Shown one piece after another: positions 47,350-55,627 of a DNA stretch of 64,000 nucleotides (position 1 is the first letter of the stretch; every line of letters begins with the position of its first letter). The DNA is taken from NCBI GenBank assembly GCA_035710745.1, contig DASTCX010000018.1, positions 72,001 through 136,000 on the forward strand, written 5' to 3'. The notes under the pieces were generated by a model. That model saw only the letters and a list, made by a program, of their open reading frames with translations, was not told the DNA's origin and searched no databases. Source of the stretch: Candidatus Eremiobacteraceae bacterium (GTDB taxonomy: Bacteria; Vulcanimicrobiota; Vulcanimicrobiia; Eremiobacterales; Eremiobacteraceae). Made by a program: the position numbers and the translations under genes.

Positions 47350-48663
47350 GTGGAACCCGTCGAAGCGTTCGTCAGCGAGCTATGCGGACGACCGGTCGAG
47401 CTGTCGGCCGGCGGCGCTCGCACGCGCATCGGGCGGGTCGAGGATATCGCGGTCGACGCCGCCGAGGCCTATCCTCCGGTCGTGGGCGTCTACGTGAAAT
47501 CGCGCGGCAAGCTGCGCTACGCGCCGGCCTCGGAGATCGCCTCGATGGACGAACGGGTGACCGTCCTTACGGCGGCGCCGAAGGACCCGGCCGACTCGTC
47601 GATCTCCCCGAACGAACTGCTCCTCAACAAGGAACTGCTCGACAAGCAGATCGTCGACGTCGACGGCCGTAAGGTCGTTCGCGTCAACGACGCGCGCCTT
47701 GCGACGACCGGCGAGACGCTGCGCCTCATCGCGGTCGATATCGGCATCTCGGGACTCTTGCGCCGCCTCGGACTGCGCGGTCTCGGCCAAGCCTGGCTCC
47801 GGCGCGTGACGAAACCAGGTCTGCGGCCGGCGCTGATCTCGTGGGATGCTGTGCAGCCGCTCCATCGCGATGCGGCCGGCGAGGCGATACGCCTGCAAGT
47901 CCCGCGCGAGCTCATCAACCGCATCCACCCGTCCGACCTCGCGTCGATCATCGAGGAGCTCAACGCTTCAGACCAGGCGTCGCTCGTCGGCTCGCTCGAC
48001 GAAGAGACGGCCGCGGACGCGTTCGAGCAGCTCGACTCCGACACGCAGCTTTCGATCCTCGAGGATCTCTCGCCCGATCGCGCCGCCGACATCATCGAGA
48101 ATATGTCGCCGGATGACGCGGCCGACGTCCTCGGCGAGGTCGAGCCCGAGAAGCAAGAACAGATCCTGCGCCTCATGGAGCCCGACGAGGCGAAAGACGT
48201 GCGCGAGCTGCTCACGCACGACGAAGAGACCGCCGGCGGTCTCATGACGACGGAGTACCTCTCGATCCCGCCTGGCCTCACCGTGGCGCAGACCTTCGAT
48301 CACATCCGTCAAGCGGCGGAAGACGCCGAACTCATCTATTATCTATACGTGCTCGAGCCGGATGAGAAGATCGTCGGCGTCGTGGCGCTCAAGGATCTCA
48401 TCACCGCGCGCCTCGACGCGCCCGTCGACGCAATCGCGGTCGACGACGTCGTCCACGTGCCGCTCGAAGCGAGCAAGGAAGAGGTCGCGACGACGATCGC
48501 CCGCTACGACTTCCTCGCGGTTCCGGTCGTCGACGAGCACGGCCGCATGCACGGCATCGTCACGGTAGACGACGTCATCGACGTCCTGCTCCCCGAGAAG
48601 CTCCGGCGCATGCTCAGCCGCGTCGGAAAGTCGCGGTCGAAGTCGCAGAAAGCGCCGCGGTAG
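47350..48663 (+). CDS. stand-alone MgtE-type Mg2+-sensing protein (PRC-PRC-MgtE_N-CBS)
   Basis: 437 residues with no transmembrane segment: two PRC-barrel-like parts (about 5-75 and 90-150), a helical MgtE N-domain with repeated LxxLxPDxAADII units (ILEDLSPDRAADIIENMSPD and DDAADVLGEVEPEKQEQILR, about 235-275), and a CBS pair (MTTEYLSIPPGLTVAQ, about 298; VALKDLITARLDAP; FLAVPVVDEHGRMHGIVTVD). In MgtE this N-CBS unit senses cytosolic Mg2+ and gates the channel; here the channel is missing and the next gene is an NRAMP-like carrier. GTG start has GGAGG 9 nt ahead. Likely the gate or regulator of the carrier. Confidence 0.85.
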   Translation: MEPVEAFVSELCGRPVELSAGGARTRIGRVEDIAVDAAEAYPPVVGVYVKSRGKLRYAPASEIASMDERVTVLTAAPKDPADSSISPNELLLNKELLDKQIVDVDGRKVVRVNDARLATTGETLRLIAVDIGISGLLRRLGLRGLGQAWLRRVTKPGLRPALISWDAVQPLHRDAAGEAIRLQVPRELINRIHPSDLASIIEELNASDQASLVGSLDEETAADAFEQLDSDTQLSILEDLSPDRAADIIENMSPDDAADVLGEVEPEKQEQILRLMEPDEAKDVRELLTHDEETAGGLMTTEYLSIPPGLTVAQTFDHIRQAAEDAELIYYLYVLEPDEKIVGVVALKDLITARLDAPVDAIAVDDVVHVPLEASKEEVATTIARYDFLAVPVVDEHGRMHGIVTVDDVIDVLLPEKLRRMLSRVGKSRSKSQKAPR

Positions 48664-48666
48664 GTC

Positions 48667-49947
48667 TTGGAAGCCGTCGAGACGGTCGACACCGCGCGTC
48701 AGTCCAAGCGTCCGAATCTCCTCCGGACGCTCTTGATGTTCTTGTCCATCGTCGGCCCGGGGATGATCACCGCGAACATCGACAACGATGCCGGCGGCAT
48801 CGCGACGTACTCGCTCGCCGGCGCGAATTTCGGCTACGAGTTCTTGTGGCTCATCGTCGTCATCACCGTCGCGCTCATCGTCATCCAAGAGATGTGCATC
48901 CGACTCGGCGTCGTGACGGGCAAGGGTCTCGCGGATCTCATACGCGAGCGCTTCGGCGTGCGCATCACGCTCGTCGTCATGATCTTGCTCGCGCTGTGCA
49001 ACCAGTTCACGACGGTCGCCGAATTCGCCGGCATCGCTTCGAGCGCGGACGTGCTGCACATCAGCCGCCTCGTAGCGGTCGCCGTCGCCGCGCTCATCGT
49101 CTCGCTGCTCGTCTTGCGCGCCAACTACAAGGTCGTCGAAAAAGTCTTCCTCGCCGCGTGCCTCGTCTATCTGACGTACATCGTATCCGGGATTCTCGCT
49201 AAACCCGATTGGCCCGTCGTGCTGCGCGCGACGATCTCGCCGCATATCTCGTTCGCGCCGGCGTATCTCGCGATGTTCATCGGCGTCATCGGCACGACGA
49301 TCGCGCCATGGATGCAGTTCTACATCCAATCCTCGGTCGTCGAAAAGGGCGTCAAGCCGAAGGAGTTGCGCTACTCGCAGGTCGACGTCGTCCTCGGCTC
49401 GTTCGTCACCGACATCGTCGCGTTCTTCATCATCGTGGCATGCGGCGCGACGCTCTTCGTCCATCACGTCGTCGTGAACGATGCCGGCCAGGCCGCCGCG
49501 GCGCTCGAGCCGCTCGCAGGCCGCTACGCGTCGCTGCTATTCGCGATCGGCTTGCTCAACGCGTCGCTCTTCGCGGCATCGGTGCTGCCGCTGTCGACGG
49601 CCTACACGGTCTGCGAAGCGTTCGGATTCGAGTCCGGCGTCGACAAGCGGTTTGCGGAAGCGCCCATCTTCTTCTCCCTCTATCTCGTCATCATCGTGCT
49701 CGGCGCGCTGCCCGTCCTCTTCCCTCATGCGCCGCTGCTCACGATGATCTTCTGGTCGCAGGTCATCTCGGGCATGCTCTTGCCTGTCGTCGTCATCGCG
49801 ATGCTCATCCTCATCAACGATAAGTCGCTCATGGGCAAGCACGTCAACGGCCGGGTCTTCAACATCATCGCATGGGCTACGGCAACCGGCGTCATCGCCG
49901 CGACGCTGGTGTACCTGTTCTTCCTCGTCACGGGCACCGGATCATGA
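48667..49947 (+). CDS. NRAMP-related divalent metal transporter with non-canonical metal site (possible Mg2+ carrier)
   Basis: 426 residues with about 11 TM segments. In TM1 the DPGN motif reads DAGG (GPGMITANIDNDAGGIAT), keeping Asp but replacing Asn by Gly; in TM6 the metal-contacting Met of classical NRAMP is Ala (GTTIAPWMQFYIQSS). Loss of this Met is known to relax discrimination against Ca2+ and Mg2+, and NRAMP-related Mg2+ transporters lack the standard site. Together with the preceding MgtE-type sensor this suggests Mg2+ uptake, not Mn2+. Start is TTG, 3 bp after the sensor stop, so translation is coupled. Confidence 0.85.
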   Translation: MEAVETVDTARQSKRPNLLRTLLMFLSIVGPGMITANIDNDAGGIATYSLAGANFGYEFLWLIVVITVALIVIQEMCIRLGVVTGKGLADLIRERFGVRITLVVMILLALCNQFTTVAEFAGIASSADVLHISRLVAVAVAALIVSLLVLRANYKVVEKVFLAACLVYLTYIVSGILAKPDWPVVLRATISPHISFAPAYLAMFIGVIGTTIAPWMQFYIQSSVVEKGVKPKELRYSQVDVVLGSFVTDIVAFFIIVACGATLFVHHVVVNDAGQAAAALEPLAGRYASLLFAIGLLNASLFAASVLPLSTAYTVCEAFGFESGVDKRFAEAPIFFSLYLVIIVLGALPVLFPHAPLLTMIFWSQVISGMLLPVVVIAMLILINDKSLMGKHVNGRVFNIIAWATATGVIAATLVYLFFLVTGTGS

Positions 49948-51161
49948 CCGCCGACGAGATCGCGCAGCTCGCCGAGCGCGCCGCCCGTGTCATCACCGGC
50001 GGCGGCGGCATCAAGGCGCTCGCACAATTGCTCGCCGACGCCGTCGACGGATCGGTGCTCATGGAGGACGAGCAGTGGCGTCATCTCGCGCTGGCCGAGG
50101 GTGCCGGCGCGACGGGGGCGCTGCCTGCGTCGTTCGCGCCGTTTCGGAGTGGTGCGCCGATCGCGCAAGGAGCCGACGGCGCCGTCGCTCGAGCGAAGAT
50201 CGACGAACGAATCACCGCGTTCTGCGCGCCGATGCCGGGCGCGCCGGATGCGGACGGCGTCGCCGGATACGTCACCGTGTTCGTCGCCGGCAAGCCCGCG
50301 TCGGCAGTATCGGCGGCGTTGCGCGTCGTCGCGGGCGCTGCGGGCGTCGAGCGAGTACGGCGCGGCGCGGGCAAGTCGCAGGCGAGGCGCGCATTTTGGG
50401 ATCGCGTGCTCGGCGGCGGCTATGCCGATTCGGCGGCGCTGAAGGACGATGCGGCCGCAGCCTCCATAACGCTCGCACCGTCGTACGTCGCCGCCTTATT
50501 CGACGTCGAAGGCGCATCGCCGACCGCCGTCCGCGATACGATCGCGCAGGCGCTCGCCTCGACCGACGTGGTGTGTCCGCCGGTTCCCGCGGGCGGCCAC
50601 GTACTCGTGCTCTTCGGGGTCAGGCACCAAGCCGATGTCGCCCGCGCGCGTCAAGCCGCGGCGAACGCCGTGCGGGATCTGCCGGCGCAAGCCGTCGCTC
50701 GGTCCGTGACGTGCGGGATCGGCGCGCATCACGCCGATCCGCTCGACATCGCCCAATCGTTCAAGGAAGCGCGCCAAGCACTCGTTCTCGGCCGACGGCT
50801 TCGCGGGCGCGGCAGCGTCACGACGTACGCCGAGCTCGGCATCCACGCGCTGCTCCATGCGGGCGCCGATCGGGATTCGTTCGCACGTTTTGCGGACGCG
50901 ACGATCGAACCGCTCGTCGCGTACGATCGTAAACACAAGACGGAGTTGTTGAAGACGTTGCGCCTGTTCTTCGAGGTCGGGGAGAACGTCAAGGAGGCGG
51001 CCGAACGGCTCTCGGTCCATCGCCACACGATCTTCTACCGCCTCAACCAGATCGCGCAGATCTTGAAAGTCGACCTCAATAACCCCGACGACCAACTCGG
51101 CGTCCGCGCCGCGCTCGCCATCAGGCAGATGCACTCGGACGACGACAGAGGCTTGCCATGA
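49944..51161 (+). CDS. PucR/CdaR-type transcriptional regulator
   Basis: 405 residues. N-terminal GAF-like region, central CdaR GGDEF-like part (about 180-310) and a C-terminal helix-turn-helix of the PucR type: LLKTLRLFFEVGENVKEAAE and RLSVHRHTIFYRLNQIAQIL (about 335-380). The start overlaps the carrier stop (ATGA) and its own stop overlaps the glutamine synthetase start (ATGA). PucR proteins control purine or amino-acid nitrogen use; here the natural targets are this operon and nitrogen metabolism. Confidence 0.87.
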   Translation: MTADEIAQLAERAARVITGGGGIKALAQLLADAVDGSVLMEDEQWRHLALAEGAGATGALPASFAPFRSGAPIAQGADGAVARAKIDERITAFCAPMPGAPDADGVAGYVTVFVAGKPASAVSAALRVVAGAAGVERVRRGAGKSQARRAFWDRVLGGGYADSAALKDDAAAASITLAPSYVAALFDVEGASPTAVRDTIAQALASTDVVCPPVPAGGHVLVLFGVRHQADVARARQAAANAVRDLPAQAVARSVTCGIGAHHADPLDIAQSFKEARQALVLGRRLRGRGSVTTYAELGIHALLHAGADRDSFARFADATIEPLVAYDRKHKTELLKTLRLFFEVGENVKEAAERLSVHRHTIFYRLNQIAQILKVDLNNPDDQLGVRAALAIRQMHSDDDRGLP

Positions 51162-52480
51162 CCAAACGCGACATCCCCAAGCGGGCGCGCGAGCTCGGCG
51201 TCCAATTCGTCCGCCTGCAGTTCAACGACATCCACGGCGTCACGAAGAACGTCGCCATCCCGGCGAAAGAACTCGACGCCGCGCTCGACGGAAACGTCGT
51301 CTTCGACGGATCGTGCATCGAAGGATTCGTCCGTTTCGAAGAAGCCGACATGTACCTCATGCCGGATCCGGCGACGTTCGCCGTCCTTCCGACCGCGCCG
51401 GGCGCGCCGGTCGAAGCGCGGCTCATGTGCGACGTCAAGAACCCGGACGGATCGCCGTTTGAGGGCTGCCCGCGCAGCACTCTGCGCCGAGCGCTTGACG
51501 AGGCTGTGGCGCTCGGTTACGGAGTCCGCGCCGCCGCGGAACTCGAGTTTTTCCTCTTCGAAACGCCGGCTGGCGGCGGATCGCCGGTCGCGACGACCGA
51601 CACCGGGTCGTACTTCGATCTGAGCCCGATGGACCGCGGCGACCTCGCGCGCCGAGATGCCGCTTTGGCCCTCGAGGACATGGGGATCCGCGTTTCGGCG
51701 ACGCATCACGAGGTGTCGCCCGGGCAGCACGAGATCGATCTTGCGGTGACCGACCTGCTCGCTCTCGCGGACGGCGTCGCGACGGCTCGCGTCGTCGTCA
51801 AGACGATCGCCGCTCGGCACGGCCTCAACGCGACGTTCATGCCGAAGCCGCTGCTCCATCGCGACGGCAGCGGGCTGCACGTGTCGCAATATTTCACGGC
51901 CGGCGACGGCGCGAACGCGTTTCTCTCGGCAGGGACGTTGGCGAACCTCAGCGAGATCGGCTTGGCATACGTCGGCGGATTGCTCGCGCACGCGCGAGGC
52001 TTCACGGCGATCACGAATCCGACGGTCAATTCCTACAAACGCCTCGTGCCCGGCTACGACGCGCCGTCGTTCGTCACGTGGTCGCAGCGCGCGAAGAGTT
52101 CGCTCGTCCGCGTGCCCGACGAGCGCGGCGGGGTCGTCCGCGTCGAGCTGCGGTCGCCCGATCCGTCGTGCAATCCGTATCTGGCGTTCGCATGCATCCT
52201 CAAGGCCGGGCTCGACGGCATCCGCCGCAAGCTGGTGCCGGGCGACCCCGTCGACCTCAATGTCTCGACGATGCCGGAGGACGAGCGCTCGGATCTCGGG
52301 ATCGATCAATTGCCGGCTTCGCTGCAAGAGGCGATCGTCGCGCTCGACGCCGACGCGGTGACCCGCGCGGCGCTCGGCGACCACAGCTACCACCGGTTCC
52401 GCGAGGCGAAGCTTTCGGAATGGGAGTCCTACCGGACGCAGGTGACCCCGTGGGAACTCGACGCGTACTTGACGCTGTGA
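51158..52480 (+). CDS. glnA: glutamine synthetase, GSI-alpha-like
   Basis: 440 residues, the size of Gram-positive-type GSI-alpha. Catalytic segments: FDGSCIEGFVRFEEADMYLM (about 49-68; Cys in place of the usual Ser), AAELEFFLF (about 128), SATHHEVSPGQHEID (about 184), FMPKPLLHRDGSGLHVSQYF (about 230), NPTVNSYKRLVPGYDAPS (about 287) and VELRSPDPSCNPYLAFA (about 330). The adenylylation tyrosine region of GSI-beta is absent. The start overlaps the PucR stop, so the enzyme is tied to that regulator. A GSI-beta paralogue is 6 kb downstream. Confidence 0.93.
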   Translation: MTKRDIPKRARELGVQFVRLQFNDIHGVTKNVAIPAKELDAALDGNVVFDGSCIEGFVRFEEADMYLMPDPATFAVLPTAPGAPVEARLMCDVKNPDGSPFEGCPRSTLRRALDEAVALGYGVRAAAELEFFLFETPAGGGSPVATTDTGSYFDLSPMDRGDLARRDAALALEDMGIRVSATHHEVSPGQHEIDLAVTDLLALADGVATARVVVKTIAARHGLNATFMPKPLLHRDGSGLHVSQYFTAGDGANAFLSAGTLANLSEIGLAYVGGLLAHARGFTAITNPTVNSYKRLVPGYDAPSFVTWSQRAKSSLVRVPDERGGVVRVELRSPDPSCNPYLAFACILKAGLDGIRRKLVPGDPVDLNVSTMPEDERSDLGIDQLPASLQEAIVALDADAVTRAALGDHSYHRFREAKLSEWESYRTQVTPWELDAYLTL

Positions 52481-53022
52481 AGCTGTGTCAAGCGCTCCTC
52501 GCAACATTGGTGGCATTTGCGGCGTTGACGTTTCCTTGCGGTTCGGTCGCCGATATCCACGCCACCCCTTCAGCAGACGAGGCGGCTATTCGACGTCAAA
52601 TCCAGACGTTTGTCGGCCCGATCCCGCCCACGGATCGCAAGTCGATGAAGTTCATCGTCGCGTTCCCTCGACTCGAGGATGGGGCCTCGACGGCGCTCGT
52701 CTACCTGATCGGCAGCGGCTACTGCGGTAGCGGGGGTTGCATGTTGTTCGTCATGGTGAAAGATGGTGACCATTGGCGGATGATGAGTCGGACTACGATC
52801 ACGCGGCCTCCTATCTACATGCTCCGCCAGACGTCTCACGGCTGGCACGATATCGCAGTCCTCGTTTGCGGAGGCGGAATCATCAACTGCTATGAGTCCG
52901 AAATCCCATTCGATGGGAGGACTTACGCGTTGAATCCTTCGGTACCGCCGGCACGAAAATTGCAGCATGTGTCGGGCACCGTCGTCATTAGGTCGTACGG
53001 TCAGGCGATTCCGCTCTACTAG
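52477..53022 (+). CDS. small exported protein of unknown function
   Basis: 181 residues from GTG, whose TG overlaps the glutamine synthetase stop (GTGA). Hydrophobic signal sequence about 1-26 (LLATLVAFAALTFPCGSVAD). The mature part has CGSGGCMLFVMVKDGDHWRM and a second pair of Cys (VLVCGGGIINC), so likely two disulfides. Codon use is less GC-rich than in its neighbours. Unknown family; the overlapping start argues it is co-made with the operon but says little about its role. Confidence 0.7.
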   Translation: MKLCQALLATLVAFAALTFPCGSVADIHATPSADEAAIRRQIQTFVGPIPPTDRKSMKFIVAFPRLEDGASTALVYLIGSGYCGSGGCMLFVMVKDGDHWRMMSRTTITRPPIYMLRQTSHGWHDIAVLVCGGGIINCYESEIPFDGRTYALNPSVPPARKLQHVSGTVVIRSYGQAIPLY

Positions 53023-53028
53023 TCAAAT

Positions 53029-53053
53029 GCCGAGCTTCGCTCGACATACCACA
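53029..53053 (+). repeat. family B palindromic repeat, degenerate copy 3
   Basis: GCCGAGCTTCGCTCGACATACCACA; the right arm is altered (GCTCGAC). It follows the small exported protein stop by 6 bp and is next to a family A copy. Confidence 0.5.
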
Positions 53054-53066
53054 TTAGCTCTTGCAA

Positions 53067-53101
53067 GGCCGCGGTGGTCGAGATAAATCTCGACCGCTCC
53101 C
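53067..53101 (+). repeat. family A repeat copy 8
   Basis: 35-bp unit GGCCGCGG-T-GGTCGAGATA... CTCGACCGCTCCC with one base change against copy 3, between convergent stops of the exported protein and the GAF receptor. Confidence 0.8.
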
Positions 53102-53110
53102 GGGCACCCT

Positions 53111-54847
53111 TTACAGTTTGCCGACCATGTTGCGGATGAGGTTCGTCTCGATCGCGAGGCCGGCGATGCGGGCGAACACCTCGATCGCCTGGATGATCTC
53201 GTAGGCCGGCACGCGCCGGTCTTTCGGATCGTCCGGTGTGAGAACGCCGATCAGCTCGCCGTTCGAGTTGAAGATCGGGAATAGCAAGATATCGTTCTCG
53301 TGCCACTGGCCCGAGTCGACGCGCGGAAGCACCGCGCGGCTCGGATCGCGCGTGACGCCGCCCGCGACGTTGAGTTCCATCGGCGCGTAGTAGAACGTCT
53401 CGCGCACGAGGGTGCGCTCGTTCATCATCTCGCGCAGGTCGGCGCCGCTCACCTCACGCCCCTCGACCTCGCGCGGAAAACCGACGGCCGCACGGCGCAC
53501 GTACGAGTCGCTGCCGGATCGCCGCAGCAAGATCGTGCCTGCGTTGAAGCCAAAGCTCTCGAGCATGACCGCGATGATGCGGTGGAGCAGCTTGTCAAGG
53601 TCACGCTCGACGAAGATCGCGGCTGTCAGATCGAGGATCTTCGCGACGCGCTGCATCACCTCGCGCTGCGGCTCGATCGACCCCAAGTGGACATTCTCGA
53701 TCGCCGACGCCGCGATGCGCGCGAACATAGCGATGTTGCCGAGCGTCTCGACCGACGGCACCTGTCCGTCGATCGGCGCATCCGGACATAGCAAGCCGAT
53801 GATCTCGCCGCTCGAGGAGGTCAAAGTGAACAAGAGCGTATCGGCTTCATGCCAAGCGCCCTTTCGCTCGCGCGGAACGAGCATCGCTTCGGGCCTGTAG
53901 CACGAGAGCGGGTCCGTATGCCACGATTGCCGCTCGATCGGTGCGTAGTACGCAGACGGGCGCACCAAGAAGCGCTCGTCGAGCTTGATGTATGCCTGCG
54001 CGAACGGCACTTCGCGCACCATGAGCCGCCGCATCTGCTCGGGCGCGTAGCCCAACGCCGACCGATACGCGAACACTTGACGGTCGCGCTCCGCGGTCAA
54101 TATCGAGCCGCAGTGGAAGCCGAACGTCTGGACCGTCGCCTCGAGGATGCGGTCGAGCAGCGGCGCGAGTTCGCGCTCGCGCATGAGCGTGATCGCCAGC
54201 TCGACGACCTTGCGCATGCCGTCCGCCTGGGCTTCGAATTCCGCACGCCGCGACGTCTGCGCGTCGGCGATCTCCCGCATCGCGTCGGAGTGGGCGAGAA
54301 GCGACGCGCTTCGCGAGACGATCGATCGGTACATGACATCGACGCCGGCGGCCATGAGACCGATGATGCTGACGTCGATAAGCACGTCGATCCAACTGAC
54401 GATGACGGTCGGCGGATACGCCGGCCACAGAAACGCCGCGATGACGACGATCGCCGAGACGACCGCGGTCGGGATCGCCGCACCTTGGCGGTCCTGCGTC
54501 GCGCCAAACACGACGAGCAGCAGAAAGAACGCCCAGACGTCATGGTAGAGCGGCGCGAATAGGTAGACGAGAATTGCGGTGACGAGCAGGTCGCCGACGA
54601 GCAGCACGCGAGACAGCGAGCGGATCTGCTCTTGGGTCGACGATGCTTGCAGCCAGCGTGCGGCGATCCCGCCTTGGATGACGAGGACGGCGATCGCGAC
54701 GCCCTTGAGCCATGTCGGATACGGCCATTGAAGGATCGCGATGAGAATGGTGCCGGCGATGATGAAGATGAAACGCGCTAAGAGCGCGCCGGACATCAGC
54801 CAGCGTTGTTCTTGGGTCCGCGTCGAAGTCGAGATGGCATCCTGCAT
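53111..54847 (-). CDS. membrane GAF-domain receptor without recognised output domain
   Basis: 578 residues. Six hydrophobic segments fill about residues 18-170, followed by a helical linker and two GAF domains (about 215-385 and 400-575). The GAF repeats share the pattern FGFHCGSILTAERD / FGFNAGTILLRRSG, YYAPIERQSW / FYYAPMELNV and SSGEIIGLLCPDAP / SNGELIGVLTPDDP. No kinase, cyclase or HTH follows, so signalling must be to a separate partner or through self-association. The C-terminus ends right after the second GAF, so it is not clipped by a frameshift in the window. Ligand unknown. Confidence 0.82.
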   Translation of the reverse strand: MQDAISTSTRTQEQRWLMSGALLARFIFIIAGTILIAILQWPYPTWLKGVAIAVLVIQGGIAARWLQASSTQEQIRSLSRVLLVGDLLVTAILVYLFAPLYHDVWAFFLLLVVFGATQDRQGAAIPTAVVSAIVVIAAFLWPAYPPTVIVSWIDVLIDVSIIGLMAAGVDVMYRSIVSRSASLLAHSDAMREIADAQTSRRAEFEAQADGMRKVVELAITLMRERELAPLLDRILEATVQTFGFHCGSILTAERDRQVFAYRSALGYAPEQMRRLMVREVPFAQAYIKLDERFLVRPSAYYAPIERQSWHTDPLSCYRPEAMLVPRERKGAWHEADTLLFTLTSSSGEIIGLLCPDAPIDGQVPSVETLGNIAMFARIAASAIENVHLGSIEPQREVMQRVAKILDLTAAIFVERDLDKLLHRIIAVMLESFGFNAGTILLRRSGSDSYVRRAAVGFPREVEGREVSGADLREMMNERTLVRETFYYAPMELNVAGGVTRDPSRAVLPRVDSGQWHENDILLFPIFNSNGELIGVLTPDDPKDRRVPAYEIIQAIEVFARIAGLAIETNLIRNMVGKL

Positions 54848-54941
54848 ATCATAGGAAGGCGGTTCGAACCGCCCCTCATATGAAGTATCGGCAGGAGCAG
54901 GCTAGCGATTGATGACCGGCACGCGGTCATTCGTGGACGGT

Positions 54942-55154
54942 TCAATAACCGTCGAAGCCGACGGTCACCGTTCCGTTCGGGGACACTATCGTCGGGACGC
55001 GCAGCTGCGGCGAGAGGCGACGCAGCGCTTCCCGCGCTTCGCGGTCGCCGGCCGCGTCTCGCTGCCGGAATGTGACGCCGCGCGACCGCATATCCGCCAT
55101 CGCCGCCGCACAATACGGACAGCCGGGTTTCGTGAATATCTCGACTTCGTCCAT
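54942..55154 (-). CDS. glutaredoxin-like protein
   Basis: 70 residues from ATG 55154 (alternative starts at 55166 and TTG 55175). Thioredoxin-fold with active site KPGCPYCAAAM (about residues 9-19), and VPTIVSPNGTVTVGFDGY in which the Pro is the cis-Pro loop. Reduces disulfides or glutathione/other thiol adducts. Stands alone between the GAF receptor and the divergent RidA gene. Confidence 0.85.
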   Translation of the reverse strand: MDEVEIFTKPGCPYCAAAMADMRSRGVTFRQRDAAGDREAREALRRLSPQLRVPTIVSPNGTVTVGFDGY

Positions 55155-55243
55155 CGTCTCGCCCATCTTCCTCAAGGTTTTACACGCCGGCGCCCGAACG
55201 TCGCGCTCCGTTTCACCGCTATCATCCGAAAGGAACGCCGCCC

Positions 55244-55627
55244 GTGCCGCTTCGCTCGATTTCCACCGCGTCCGCTCCGAACCCCGTCGGCCCGTATTCG
55301 CAAGCCATCGTCGCCGCGGGCTTCGTGTTCACGGCCGGTCAGGTCGGTCTCGATCCGGCGACGGGGAAAGTCGTCGAAGGCCTCGACGCGCAGGTGAACC
55401 AGGCGCTCAACAACATCCGCGCGGTCCTGACCGCGGCGGGCCTCGATGTCACCGACATCGTCAAGGTGACGTTTTTCTTGACCGACATGTCGGCGTTCGG
55501 CGCGGTCAACGCGATATACGAGCGCTTCCTCGGAACGCACAGGCCGGCGCGCACGACCGTCGGCGTATCGGCGCTGCCCGGCGGCTCGCTCTTCGAGGTA
55601 GACGCGATCGCCGTCGCGCGTCAGTGA
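55244..55627 (+). CDS. ridA: RidA family enamine/imine deaminase
   Basis: 127 residues from GTG. Deaminates reactive 2-aminoacrylate released by PLP enzymes. Conserved NPVGPYSQAIVAAGFVFTAG, IVKVTFFLTDMSAFGAVN and RTTVGVSALPGGSLFEVDAI; the Arg of RTTV is the substrate-binding Arg. Converges on the TPR gene with a 7-bp overlap of the ends. Confidence 0.94.
   Translation: MPLRSISTASAPNPVGPYSQAIVAAGFVFTAGQVGLDPATGKVVEGLDAQVNQALNNIRAVLTAAGLDVTDIVKVTFFLTDMSAFGAVNAIYERFLGTHRPARTTVGVSALPGGSLFEVDAIAVARQ

Noticed and set aside
47350-48663. Full MgtE magnesium channel
   Set aside because: The chain ends after the CBS pair; no hydrophobic channel segment is present.
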